Shown here: positions 45,701-55,107 of the stretch, in pieces
Position numbering within the stretch: position 1 is the stretch's first letter
Layout of the letters: each line of letters opens with the position of its first letter
Assembly: GCF_000282135.1 (NCBI RefSeq)
Contig: NZ_AKJW01000082.1
Coordinates: 1-64,000 of the forward strand
Direction of reading: 5' to 3'
Origin: Herbaspirillum sp. CF444
GTDB lineage: Bacteria > Pseudomonadota > Gammaproteobacteria > Burkholderiales > Burkholderiaceae_D
DNA length: 64,000 nt
Program-made: the position numbers and the translations under genes
The notes under the pieces: model-generated
Database searches by the model: none
What the model saw: only the letters and a program-made list of their open reading frames with translations
Told to the model about the DNA's origin: nothing

Positions 45701-48700
45701 CGTCGCCGAATCTGGCGACCACCTGCCAGGGCGGCCTGGTGACGGCCAATGCAGCAGGTACCGCCCTTACGCTGTCGAACGCCAATCTCGCCGGGGGCGC
45801 AGGCACCACTTGCACCGTGACCGCCAACGTCACGCTAATCACCACCGGCACCGTGCAGGACCGCATTCCGGTCGGCGCGATCAGCAACAGCCAGGGCGTG
45901 AGCAACACCACGGCCGCGGTCACCAGCTTGTCTTCGAGCGGCAACGTCGGCGTCAGCAAAAGCTTCACGCCGGCCGTCGTCAAGCCAGGCGACCGTACCC
46001 GCCTGCGCCTGACGCTGGTCAATGCCGGCGCCGTGCCGCTGACCAATATCATCGCCAACGACAATCTGCCGGCCGGCATGCTTGTGCCGGCCAGCGCCAA
46101 TCCGATTACCAATTGCACGGGGGCCACCATCAGCGCGCCGACGGCAGGCAAGGTCACCATCACCGGCGGCTCCTTGCCGGCCGCGGTCGGCGGCGCCACG
46201 GTCAGTTGCTACGGTGAAATCGACGTGCAGGCCGCCGTCGCCGGCGCTTACCAGAACGTGATCGCCGTCGGCGACGTTACCGGCACCAGCGGCGGTCCGG
46301 TGCAGAACGGCGTGCCGGCCAAGTCGACGCTGCAAGTCAAGAACCCGGCGACAATCGCCAAGGCGTTCGCGCCGGCGCAGACTTCGCCGGGCGTCCCGTC
46401 CACCGCGACGATCACGCTGAGCAATAGCAACGCCACCGCGTTGACGGCAGCTTCGTTCACCGATGTGCTGCCAGCCAACGTGGTCGTGGCGCAAACACCG
46501 AACGCCTCCACCACCTGCGCCGGCGGCTTCGTCTCGGCGCCGGTGTCGGCGACCGCCGTGACCTTGACCGGCGCCACGATTCCGGCCAACGGTTCGTGCC
46601 TGGTCAGGTTCGACGTGTTGAGCAATATCGCGGGCATCTATGTCAACACGATCCCGGCCGGCGGTCTCAATACCGCCGAAGGCGTGACCAATGACAATCC
46701 GGCCAACGCCACGCTGACGCTGCTCGACCCGCCGACAGTCAATAAGCAGTTCAGTCCGGTATCGATCGCCGCCAACGCCAAGTCGACGCTGACCATCGTG
46801 CTCGGCAACACCAATGCCACCGCGGCGACACTGAGCGCGGACCTGGTCGACACCTTGCCGACCTCGCCCGGCAACATCGTCGTCGCCGCGCCGAACGGTC
46901 TCGGCGGCACCTGCACCACGGCGCGCGTCACCGCCGTCGCGGGCAGCGGCACGGTCTCTTATAGCAACGGCTCGACCATCCCGGCCGGCGGCTGCACGAT
47001 CACCGTCGACGTCACCGGTTCCGTCTCCGGCACGTACAACAATTTCATCCCGGTCGGCGGCCTCAAGACCAACGCCGGCAACAATGTGCAGCCGGCCACC
47101 GCCAATCTCGCCATCAGCCCGCTTGGTTTCATCTCGGGCAAGGTGTTCAAGGACAACAACGTTACGCCTAACGGTACGTTCGAGATCGGCACCGACACCG
47201 GCATTGCGAATGTCGGCCTGACATTGACAGGCACCAGCTATGGCGCCGACGGCGTGCCGGGCGGCGGCGACGACGTCGCGGTCAGCCTGGTCACCGTCAG
47301 CGACGCGCTCGGCAACTACGCCTTCACCGGTCTCGCGCCGGGCAGCTATACGGTCACTGAAACCGCACAGCCGGCCGGCACCACCAACGGCATTACCACC
47401 GCGGGCCCGATTTCGGGCGCCGGCGGCGGCACGCCGGGCAGCGCAACGCCGGTGGCGACCACGCCCAGCCGTATCTCCAACATCGTCCTGCTGAAGGACG
47501 GCAGCGGCCAGGTGTCGGTCTCGCCGAACAACAATTTTGCGGAAGTCGTTCCATCGTCGATCAGCGGCATCGTCTTCCTCGACCAGAACAACAATGGCGT
47601 GAAGGAGCTGGCCGACACCGCGCTGACCGGCGTCACCATCGAACTGCAGAACGGCGCGGGCACCGTCATCGCGACCACCACTACCGATGCCGCGGGCGCT
47701 TACAGCTTCGCCAACCTGGCGCCGGGCACCTACTCGGTGCGCGAGCCGACGCAACCGGCCGACACCGCCAACGGCCTGACCATTGCCGGCACCGTCGGCA
47801 ACGGCGGCACCGCGGGCACCGCCACGGGTCCGACCACGACGCCGAGCCGCATCGTCGGCATCGTCCTGCCGCCCGCCACCAACAGCGTCGCCAACAACTT
47901 CGCTGAAGTGCCGAGCGGTCGCCAGGTGTCGGGGCGCGTCTTCGCCGACGCCGATAACGACGGCCTGTTCAACAACACCGACACCGGCCTGGCCGGCGTG
48001 CGCATCGACCTGAGCGGCACCGACATCAACGGCAGTGCCGTGACGCGCACCACCACCACCGGCGCCGACGGCCGCTACACGTTCAGCGGCCTGACGGAAG
48101 GCACGTACACCGTGACCGAACCGACCCAGCCTGCGCGCACCACCAACGGCATCACCACGGCCGGCTCGACCGGCGGCACCGCGACCGCGGTCGGCACGAC
48201 GCCGTCAGTCATCAGCAACATCAGCCTGACCGGCACCAACACCATTTCCATCGACAACAATTTCGGTGAAATCCCGATCCTGGTCGGCGTCGTGTCCGGC
48301 AAGGTGTATGTCGACGCCAACGGCAACGGCGTGGTCGATGCGGGCGAGACCGGCATCGCCGGCGTGGTCGTCAAGCTGACCGGCACCGACAACCTCGGCG
48401 CGACGGTCAACCTGAGCACCACCACCGCCGCCGACGGCAGCTACAGCTTCACCAACCTGCAACCGAGCAACGGTAGCGGCTACACCATCACCGAAGTGCA
48501 GCCGGCGCTGTATGCCGACGGTCGCACCACCATCCAGGCCGGCAATCCGGGCGTGCTGGCGTCGACCAAGCCGGTGCTGTCGAACAACGCCGACGTCATC
48601 CGCAACGTCAACGTGATCGCCGGCGACGTGCTGTCCAACTACAACTTCGGCGAAGGTGGTGCGCTGACCTTGCGTCCGCCCATCGTCAACGGATACGTGT

Positions 48701-50463
48701 TCCTCGACCGCGACCACACCCGTCAGCGTCCGGACGACGGATCAGCTTCCGGCGTGGGTGGCTGGACCGTGCAACTGACGCAGGGCGGCGTGCCGATCTG
48801 CACCACCACCACCGACAGCAACGGCTTCTACCAGTTCGATAACCTGCATTGCCCCGGCTATGAAGTCAGCGGCCTGCCGACCGGTTCCGGCTTTGCGATT
48901 TCATTCTCGAAGGAAGGCAATGTCCTGCCGCAGACCCCGACTTCGGGCGGTGGCCGCGGCGTTACCGCCAGCGGCGGCAAGATCACCGGCATCACCTTGG
49001 CGGCGCTCGATGAAGTGGTCGAACAGAACCTGCCGCTGGATCCGTCCGGCGTGGTCTACGACTCGCTGACGCGCAAGCCGATCACCGGCGCGCAAGTCAC
49101 CATCAGCGGTCCGGCCGGCTTCGTGCCATCCACGCATCTGGTGGGCGGCGCGGCGACGCAGATCACCAGCAGCGACGGCTTCTACCAGTTCCTGTTGCAG
49201 AACGCGTTCCCGAGCGGCGTTTATACGCTGACCGTCAGCGCGCCAAGCTACCTGCCGGCGCCGTCGACCAACCTGCCGGCCTGCGTCGGCACCGTCAACA
49301 TCGGCGCCGTACCCAACCCGGCGCTGGTGCAGGCCAGCAACACCGCACCGGCGGTGTCGGTGCCGGCGGCCAATCCGGCCGCTTGCGTGGGCATCGTGTC
49401 GGGTGGCGCGACGACGTCGCAGTATTACTACAGCTTCTTCATCACCAACGGCGTGTCGGCGGACATCCTCAACAACCACATCCCGCTCGATCCGGCCAGC
49501 AACGACCTCATCTACGTGACCAAGTCCTCGCCGATGGTGAACGTGGCGCGCGGCGACCTGGTGCCTTACACCATCACCGCCACCAACAAGCAGGCGTATT
49601 CGATTCCGTCGACCAGCGTGCGCGACCAGATTCCGCCGGGTTTCAAATACCGCACCGGCAGTGCTTCGCTCAACGGCGTGGCGGTCGAGCCGGTGGTCAG
49701 CGGTCGTCTGCTGACCTGGCCGAACCAGAACTTCGCGCCAAAGGAGAAGAAGACTTACCGCCTGATTTTGACCGTCGGTTCCGGCGTCGGCGACGGCACC
49801 TACACCAACCAGGCGTGGGTTACCGGATCGACCAATTCCGTGCTGTCCAACGTCGGCCAGGCGTCGGTGCGCATCGTGCCGGACCCGACCTTCGATTGCC
49901 CGGACATCATCGGCAAGGTGTTCGACGACCAGAACGGCAACGGCTACCAGGACCAGGGCGAACCGGGCATTCCGGCGGTGCGCGTGGTGACGCCGCGCGG
50001 CCTGCTGGTGATGACCGATGCGGAGGGACGTTTCCACGTGCCGTGCCCGGACATCCCGAACGAAGACCGCGGCTCCAATTTCGTCATGAAGCTCGACGTG
50101 CGCACGCTGCCGACCGGCTATCGCCTGACCACGGAAAACCCGCGCGACGTGCGCATCACGCGCGGCAAAGTCACCAAGCTCAACTTCGGCGCCACCATCC
50201 ACCGCGTGATCCGCATGGAACTCAGCGACGCCGCCTTCGAAGCCGGCAGCCTCAGGTTGCAACCGCAATGGCAGAAGCAACTTGACGCCTTGCCGCAGCA
50301 ACTCAAGGCGCGGCCGTCGGTGGTCCGTCTGGCCTACCAGCCCGGCGCTGACGCCGAGCTGGCAGGCAAGCGCGTCGAGGCCGTCCGCAAGCAGATCCAG
50401 GATCGCTGGCGCGCGCTGAAGGGGGAATACACGCTCAATATAGAAACAGAGGACGCACAATGA
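42781..50463 (+). CDS. Giant secreted repeat protein (DUF11 and SdrD-B-like repeats)
   Basis: 2560 residues. Signal peptide near residues 25-45 (SVLLGISGLLCSLPALAA). Then about ten Ig-like DUF11 units of roughly 130-150 residues, each opening with a pattern such as KSFSPTTIAAGGKSTV, then TITLTN and DTLP. They are followed by five SdrD-B/Cna-B-like units (SGKVFKDNN, SGIVFLDQNNNG, SGRVFADADNDG, SGKVYVDANGNG, NGYVFLDRD) with Asp/Asn-rich Ca-binding-like loops, a carboxypeptidase-regulatory-like unit, another DUF11 unit and a final SdrD-B-like unit. The C-terminus has a degenerate OmpA-like tail (DAAFEAGSLRLQPQWQKQLD). It lacks a sortase motif. Start ATG 42781 gives the signal peptide; a TTG at 42622 lies in the decamer array. 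Probably an extracellular adhesin or stalk. Confidence 0.85.
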   Translation: MHRSRLFSRWFGFAIDRLSARSSFASVLLGISGLLCSLPALAALNVSITVPQPTYPLTINPGDATLFRISLINSNPNATVTNVAFTDTMPAALKIATGAVAYSCTDGSGATVATQGTLTAVAGTSVISLTGGEVPVAVATGSGTNGQCVIDVPVTSTASGTAPVNTIPIGAVTGNDDTGAVANGSQAQQSINVTTLSAPTISKSFSSSVIVKGDQPVKMTITISNAGNPTVNLPLNGAGDSPAFAVRDILPAGLTVAPTPNLSTTCSGAGVAPSFSAAPGDTTLTAFGGTVAGGGTCTLSVDLIGTTTSGAYNKDVVNTIRRSLDFGNQRGLTPPSDATATLSIRSILQVTKQFNPTTISAGQASSLTITLTNASPVTPITLTNFTDSPIDGVTPTVATGLRLVAPAAAPTTTCGGAVSITAGNLGVQMTGGSIPANSSCTITVPFVGSLSTAGTPQAFTNTIAEGAVQTSDASIISQGATHTVTVVDQLLVQKTSSPATVAPGNPIRYTITVNNYSSSPLSNVSVPDALPAGVVGLPSPAPTLTAACGALAHDIPALPATNNSLHFTIPTVPAGSGPSAGTCAITFWAMAPKGSAVGATLINNIPAHSVGSGGIFNSNVSAVTTSIDPTVTIGKVFNPASAFEGTVSVLTLTLTNISAQPVTAAAFTDTLPISSDTHQQLVVANPADVSTSCAGGVVTAVPGANTVSLSGGTIPARAGSGLGANGTCQVQVKVIGGAGNYLNVLPIGALTGTQQFPDNSTPTAVSNVTPFSASLVYSSALQASKSFSPTTIAAGGKSTVRLHFANIGTGTLNNVSTTDPLPTNMSVASPSNAYSTCAGSPVITATPAAASAVVSGIILPSSGQCDVLFDVTGSGGAGWTNTIPVGGVSATGGVINTTPISATLNNSSAGAVSVSVSAVSATTATSSLSPGEPAVLTIIIRNDASLALSDLKLTNYFTVDGLASGALNGIQLASSPNLATTCQGGLVTANAAGTALTLSNANLAGGAGTTCTVTANVTLITTGTVQDRIPVGAISNSQGVSNTTAAVTSLSSSGNVGVSKSFTPAVVKPGDRTRLRLTLVNAGAVPLTNIIANDNLPAGMLVPASANPITNCTGATISAPTAGKVTITGGSLPAAVGGATVSCYGEIDVQAAVAGAYQNVIAVGDVTGTSGGPVQNGVPAKSTLQVKNPATIAKAFAPAQTSPGVPSTATITLSNSNATALTAASFTDVLPANVVVAQTPNASTTCAGGFVSAPVSATAVTLTGATIPANGSCLVRFDVLSNIAGIYVNTIPAGGLNTAEGVTNDNPANATLTLLDPPTVNKQFSPVSIAANAKSTLTIVLGNTNATAATLSADLVDTLPTSPGNIVVAAPNGLGGTCTTARVTAVAGSGTVSYSNGSTIPAGGCTITVDVTGSVSGTYNNFIPVGGLKTNAGNNVQPATANLAISPLGFISGKVFKDNNVTPNGTFEIGTDTGIANVGLTLTGTSYGADGVPGGGDDVAVSLVTVSDALGNYAFTGLAPGSYTVTETAQPAGTTNGITTAGPISGAGGGTPGSATPVATTPSRISNIVLLKDGSGQVSVSPNNNFAEVVPSSISGIVFLDQNNNGVKELADTALTGVTIELQNGAGTVIATTTTDAAGAYSFANLAPGTYSVREPTQPADTANGLTIAGTVGNGGTAGTATGPTTTPSRIVGIVLPPATNSVANNFAEVPSGRQVSGRVFADADNDGLFNNTDTGLAGVRIDLSGTDINGSAVTRTTTTGADGRYTFSGLTEGTYTVTEPTQPARTTNGITTAGSTGGTATAVGTTPSVISNISLTGTNTISIDNNFGEIPILVGVVSGKVYVDANGNGVVDAGETGIAGVVVKLTGTDNLGATVNLSTTTAADGSYSFTNLQPSNGSGYTITEVQPALYADGRTTIQAGNPGVLASTKPVLSNNADVIRNVNVIAGDVLSNYNFGEGGALTLRPPIVNGYVFLDRDHTRQRPDDGSASGVGGWTVQLTQGGVPICTTTTDSNGFYQFDNLHCPGYEVSGLPTGSGFAISFSKEGNVLPQTPTSGGGRGVTASGGKITGITLAALDEVVEQNLPLDPSGVVYDSLTRKPITGAQVTISGPAGFVPSTHLVGGAATQITSSDGFYQFLLQNAFPSGVYTLTVSAPSYLPAPSTNLPACVGTVNIGAVPNPALVQASNTAPAVSVPAANPAACVGIVSGGATTSQYYYSFFITNGVSADILNNHIPLDPASNDLIYVTKSSPMVNVARGDLVPYTITATNKQAYSIPSTSVRDQIPPGFKYRTGSASLNGVAVEPVVSGRLLTWPNQNFAPKEKKTYRLILTVGSGVGDGTYTNQAWVTGSTNSVLSNVGQASVRIVPDPTFDCPDIIGKVFDDQNGNGYQDQGEPGIPAVRVVTPRGLLVMTDAEGRFHVPCPDIPNEDRGSNFVMKLDVRTLPTGYRLTTENPRDVRITRGKVTKLNFGATIHRVIRMELSDAAFEAGSLRLQPQWQKQLDALPQQLKARPSVVRLAYQPGADAELAGKRVEAVRKQIQDRWRALKGEYTLNIETEDAQ

Positions 50464-53400
50464 AAACAAGACGTCAGCCCAAGTCCGGCTCGCCCCTGCG
50501 CGCGCGGAAACTGGCCGTCGTGCTGAGCGCGCTGGGCCTGGTCTGCCTGCCCATCCGCGCACAGGAATCCGCAGTCAGAGCAGATCAGGTGCAGGAAGAC
50601 GGGTCACAGATCAACTCCCATATTCGTGGAAAGATGATCGACCGCAGCCGCACCAGCGAGCAGCCGGTCGAGCCCAATACCGAGTACCAGTCCAGCGCCT
50701 TCGACGGCTTGTCGCCATCGGCGCTGACCGACGGCGAACGCCGCGTGATGCTGGAAACGGTTCCACCCGACAGCGCCGCCCAGAATCAGGTCACGCTGCA
50801 AGACGAAGCCAAGGGCAGCCTGTTTGCTTCAGGTCGCGCGATCCTGCTGCCTCCCACCATCGAGGTGCTCAATCGCCTGATGCGCACGCTCGAAGGCAAG
50901 CGCGACATCCGCATCGAAATCGTCGGCCATACCGACAGCCAACGCATCGCGCCGGCATTGCGACCGACCTTCGCCGACAACCAGGCGCTGTCGCAGGCGC
51001 GTGCGCTGGCGGTGGCGTCGTACTTGAAACAGAACCTGCACCTGCCGCCGGAAGCATTCTCCGTCAGCGGCAAGGGCGAGTCGCAGCCGGTCGCCAGCAA
51101 CGCCAATCCGGCCGGCATGGCGAAGAATCGCCGCGTCGAAATCCGCGTCTGGTACACCGAAGCACCGGCCATGGTCACGCGCGAAAAGCTGGTGGAAAAC
51201 AACGCTTGTGTGGCCAATCCGCAAGCCGTGGATGCCTTGCCGTTCTCGATCACCGTTGACGGCCAGCCGGTCGACGTCGACAAGCAGGCACAGGAAGCCG
51301 ATCGCCAGCGCTGCGTCGACGTGGGCCTGGAGAAGGCCGACATCCAGATCAAGTTCGATCCGCTCAACGTGGCGCCGGCGCTCAACGTCTGGGCGTTGCC
51401 GAGCACCGCGGTGCGCAGCAAGCCGGTAGTGTTCGGCACCTATACCAACTACGCCTGGTGGATCAAGCGCGCCGAGTTGCGCGTGTTCGCCAAGGGCCAG
51501 AACGCGCAGGAAACGCCGCTCGCCGTGGTGCCGTTCACCGCCGGCGACGCCGTGCAATGGCAGGCGCCCGACAATGCGCCGTCGGAATTGGCCTACCTGA
51601 TCCGCGTGGTCGACGGCGACGGCAATTTCGACGAGACGCTGCTCAAGCCGCTGCGCCTGTTCGATCGCGCCGATCCCCTCGTTGACGCGGCGCGCCTTGA
51701 GCGCGAGCGCCTGTCCGGCTGGGGCGAATCAAGCCTGCACCTGAAGAACATTCCGGCGCGCGGCGGCTCCGTCACCATCAGCGGCGAGCATGTCAACGCC
51801 GGCGACAGCGTCAGCGCGATGGGCATGCAGGTGCCGGTCGACGAGAAGGGCAAGTTCGTGCTGCGCCAGATCCTGCCGCCGGGACCGCACCAGGTCGACG
51901 TGTCCGTGAAGAATGCGGAAGGCAAGGGCGCGACCTTCCGCCGCAACCTGTCGATCGCCGACAAGGACTGGTTCTATTTCGTGGTGGGCGACCTGACCAT
52001 GGGGCGCGACCGCACTTCGGGGCCGGCGCAACTGGTCACCACCGATACCTCGCACTACAACAACGAAACCTGGATCGACGGCCGCGGCGCGTTCTACCTG
52101 AAGGGAAAGGTCAAGGGCGATTACCTGCTGACCGCCAGCGCCGACACGCGCGAGCAACCTCTGCGCGACCTGTTCAGCAACTTCCAGACCAAGGATCCGA
52201 ACTACCTGCTGCGCCGCATCGATCCCGACCGCTACTATCCGGTCTACGGCGACGACAGCACCATCACCGACGACGCGCCGACCCAGGGCAAGTTCTACGT
52301 CAAGCTGGAAAAGGACAGCTCCTACGTCATGTGGGGTAATTTCCAGACCGCCTGGACCGGCACCGAGCTGACGCAATACAGCCGCGGCCTGTATGGCGCC
52401 AACTTGCTGTGGAACGACAAGGAAACGACGAAGTACGGCGAGAAACGCACCACCGTCAACGCCTTCGTGGCCGATCCCGGGACCTTGCAGTCGCGGGAGG
52501 AATTCCGCGGCACCGGCGGTTCGCTGTACTACCTGCACCACCTCGACCTGACCGAAGGTTCGGAACGACTGTGGGTGGAAGTGCGCGACAAGGATTCCGG
52601 CCTGGTGATCCAGCGCACGCCGCTGTCCCCGGGGCAGGACTACGACATCAACTACCTGCAGGGTCGCCTGACCTTGCGCGCGCCGCTGCCGTCGGTGGCC
52701 GACGGCAGCACGCTGGTGCAGACCTCGGCGGCCAGCGGCAATCCGGTCTACCTGGTCACGACTTATGAATACGTGCCTGGTCTCAGCGAGATCAGCGCCA
52801 GCGCCTTCGGTTTGCGCGCCAGCCACTGGTTCAGCGACAACCTGCGCGTGGGCACCACCATTTATCGCCAGGGTGAAAACGACAACCAGCAAAACCTGCG
52901 CGGCGTCGACGCCACCTTCCGCTACAAGCCCGGCACCTGGGTCAAGGGCGAACTGGCGCGCTCGAGCGGCATCGGCAGCGAAAGCCTGAGTTCGCTCACC
53001 GGCGGCTACGACTTTACCGCGAACAAGCGCAGCGGCGACGGCGCCACCGCGCGTCGTCTCGACACCGCGATCGACCTGGCCGACGTCAGCGAATTCCAGG
53101 GCAAGCTGTCGGCGTACTGGCAGGAGCGCGATCCCAACTTTTCCGGCCCTGGCGCCAGCCTGCCGAGCGGCGAAGGCTTGGCGCAGAAGGGCATCGCCGC
53201 CACCGTGCCGGTCGGCGACCGGACCGAAGTCAGCACCAAGCTCGACTATCGCGACTCGACCAACAGCACCGCCAGCCAGAGCGCCAGTTCGGCCGAAGCG
53301 GCGGTGCGCCACAAGATCGACGCCGAGTGGGGCGTGTCGGCCGGCGTGCGCCACGACCAGCGCTCGGGCATCAATCAGTTCGGCGTGCTGACCAACGCGA

Positions 53401-55022
53401 GTCCTATCCTGAGCCAGAACGGCAGTCGCAACGACGTGATCTTCCGCGTCGATTACCGGCCGCTGGAAGAGGGCGAGGCGGAGAAGGCTGCCGCGCTCGA
53501 AGCGGAAGCCCGCAACGGCGACGGCAACGGCAAGCTGCTCGCGGCCGTTCCCGGCACCGCGCTGGGCACGGCGCCCTCGGCCAACGGCGGCGCCTTGCTT
53601 GCCACCGGTCAGAACGGACCGGCGTCCTCGATCGTGCCGACCACCGGCATGTCCGGCGGCGTCGACGTCAAAGCCACGCGCGACGCCACCTCGGCCGTCG
53701 GCGTGGCGGCGGCGCGCGTGCCGGGCCTCAAGTACAAGTCGTGGGACACCTATGCCTTCGTGCAGGGCACGGTCAGCCGCAACGGCGACCGCAGCGACAA
53801 CGACCGCGCCGGCGTGGGCGGCAGCTGGGCCGTCAACGACAAGCTGCGCCTCGGTGCGGAAGCCTCGGGCGGCGACGGCGGAGCAGGCGGCCGCGTCTCG
53901 GCCGATTATCAGGTCGACGACCGCAGCACGGTCTACCTGACCTACACCATGGAAACCGAAAGCGCCGACAGCAACTACGCCGGCCGCCAGGCGACCCTGA
54001 CGTCGGGCACGCATTATCGCTACAGCGACCAGATCGGCCTGTTCGGCGAAACGCGCTGGAGCGACGGCGCCGCCGGGCCCAAGAGCCTGACCCATGCCTT
54101 CGGCGTCGACTTCGCGCCGAACCCGCGCTGGACGCTGGGCGGCAAGTACGAAACCGGCACGCTGTCGGACCCGCTGTCGGGCGACCTCAAGCGCGACGCC
54201 GTCGGCTTGTCGGCGGCTTACAAGTACAACGACCTGAAGTATTCCGGCGCCATCGAATACCGCATGGATCGCGGCACCACGCTGGGTGTCGTCAACGGCA
54301 GCTGCATCACCAACGACGCCGGCGGCAACTGCGGCGGCACCGCGGTCAACAACAACCGCCGCACCTGGTTGTGGAAGAACTCGGCGCAGTACCAGCTCAG
54401 CCCGGCCTGGCGCCTGCTCGGCAAATTCAATCTGTCGCGCAGCTCCAATACGCAGGGCGCGTTCTATGACGGCGACTACACCGAAGTCGTCACGGGCGCG
54501 GCCTATCGTCCGGTCGACAACGACCGCTGGAACACCTTGTTCAAGTACACCTACTTCTACAACATGCCGTCCGCCGGCCAGGTCGACAGCACCGGCCTGA
54601 ACGCGGCCGGCACCTTGACCGGCAGCGCGCTCGACTACACGCAGAAGAGCCACGTGTTCAACATCGACACCACCTACGACGTCTTGCCGTGGCTGTCGGT
54701 GGGCGTCAAATACGGCATGCGCCTGGGCCAGTTGCGCATGTCCAAGACCCAGGGCGACTGGTTCTCCAGCCGCGCCGACCTGGTGGTGCTGCGCGCCGAC
54801 CTGCACCTGGTCAAGGAGTGGGATGCGCTGATCGAGACGCGTCGCCTGCGCGCGCAGGATGCAGGCGATGCACGTTCGGGTTACCTGGTGGGGCTGTATC
54901 GCCACGTGACCGAACACGTGAAGATGGGTGTGGGCTACAATTTCACCAATTTTTCGGATGACTTGACCGATTTGTCGTATCGCAGCAGGGGCTGGTTCCT
55001 GAACGCGCTGGCGACTTTCTGA
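50460..55022 (+). CDS. Large outer-membrane protein with OmpA-like domain and beta-barrel
   Basis: 1520 residues, overlapping the giant gene by 4 bases (ATGA), so coupled to it. Signal peptide to about residue 35 (LGLVCLPIRAQ). An OmpA-like peptidoglycan-binding domain spans about 117-232 (FASGRAILLPP, IEIVGHTDSQR, GKGESQPVASNANPAG, NRRVEIRVWY). A beta-sandwich-like linker follows (about 240-500). From about 505 on, alternating aromatic/polar strands with repeated Asp-Asn turns form a probable outer-membrane barrel, including YPVYGDDST and ending RGWFLNALATF with terminal Phe as BAM targets do. I infer an export or anchoring partner for the giant protein; no characterised homologue is recognised. 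Confidence 0.82.
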   Translation: MKTRRQPKSGSPLRARKLAVVLSALGLVCLPIRAQESAVRADQVQEDGSQINSHIRGKMIDRSRTSEQPVEPNTEYQSSAFDGLSPSALTDGERRVMLETVPPDSAAQNQVTLQDEAKGSLFASGRAILLPPTIEVLNRLMRTLEGKRDIRIEIVGHTDSQRIAPALRPTFADNQALSQARALAVASYLKQNLHLPPEAFSVSGKGESQPVASNANPAGMAKNRRVEIRVWYTEAPAMVTREKLVENNACVANPQAVDALPFSITVDGQPVDVDKQAQEADRQRCVDVGLEKADIQIKFDPLNVAPALNVWALPSTAVRSKPVVFGTYTNYAWWIKRAELRVFAKGQNAQETPLAVVPFTAGDAVQWQAPDNAPSELAYLIRVVDGDGNFDETLLKPLRLFDRADPLVDAARLERERLSGWGESSLHLKNIPARGGSVTISGEHVNAGDSVSAMGMQVPVDEKGKFVLRQILPPGPHQVDVSVKNAEGKGATFRRNLSIADKDWFYFVVGDLTMGRDRTSGPAQLVTTDTSHYNNETWIDGRGAFYLKGKVKGDYLLTASADTREQPLRDLFSNFQTKDPNYLLRRIDPDRYYPVYGDDSTITDDAPTQGKFYVKLEKDSSYVMWGNFQTAWTGTELTQYSRGLYGANLLWNDKETTKYGEKRTTVNAFVADPGTLQSREEFRGTGGSLYYLHHLDLTEGSERLWVEVRDKDSGLVIQRTPLSPGQDYDINYLQGRLTLRAPLPSVADGSTLVQTSAASGNPVYLVTTYEYVPGLSEISASAFGLRASHWFSDNLRVGTTIYRQGENDNQQNLRGVDATFRYKPGTWVKGELARSSGIGSESLSSLTGGYDFTANKRSGDGATARRLDTAIDLADVSEFQGKLSAYWQERDPNFSGPGASLPSGEGLAQKGIAATVPVGDRTEVSTKLDYRDSTNSTASQSASSAEAAVRHKIDAEWGVSAGVRHDQRSGINQFGVLTNASPILSQNGSRNDVIFRVDYRPLEEGEAEKAAALEAEARNGDGNGKLLAAVPGTALGTAPSANGGALLATGQNGPASSIVPTTGMSGGVDVKATRDATSAVGVAAARVPGLKYKSWDTYAFVQGTVSRNGDRSDNDRAGVGGSWAVNDKLRLGAEASGGDGGAGGRVSADYQVDDRSTVYLTYTMETESADSNYAGRQATLTSGTHYRYSDQIGLFGETRWSDGAAGPKSLTHAFGVDFAPNPRWTLGGKYETGTLSDPLSGDLKRDAVGLSAAYKYNDLKYSGAIEYRMDRGTTLGVVNGSCITNDAGGNCGGTAVNNNRRTWLWKNSAQYQLSPAWRLLGKFNLSRSSNTQGAFYDGDYTEVVTGAAYRPVDNDRWNTLFKYTYFYNMPSAGQVDSTGLNAAGTLTGSALDYTQKSHVFNIDTTYDVLPWLSVGVKYGMRLGQLRMSKTQGDWFSSRADLVVLRADLHLVKEWDALIETRRLRAQDAGDARSGYLVGLYRHVTEHVKMGVGYNFTNFSDDLTDLSYRSRGWFLNALATF

Positions 55023-55045
55023 CTGGTAATCATCCGGACGCCATG

Positions 55046-55090
55046 GCGGCACGCCAGCCTTCCTTGTGAAGGACGGCGTGCCGCTTTCTT
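55046..55090 (+). terminator. Terminator after the barrel gene
   Basis: GCGGCACGCC (55046-55055) and GGCGTGCCGC (55075-55084) are perfect complements, followed by TTTCTT. It separates the giant/barrel pair from the kinase gene. Confidence 0.75.
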
Positions 55091-55107
55091 ATTGCCAACC
55101 TGAACCC

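Noticed and set aside
51729-55052. 1107-codon open frame on the minus strand opposite the barrel gene
   Set aside because: Low-complexity Ala/Arg/Gly/His-rich translation without domains, created by the GC-rich codon pattern of the plus-strand gene. The same applies to the long antisense frames opposite the livHM genes, mnmG, gyrB and dnaA.
55066-55107. GTG start for the 7TMR-DISM kinase
   Set aside because: It would begin inside the terminator hairpin, and the added residues are not signal-peptide-like; ATG 55108 starts the hydrophobic segment.
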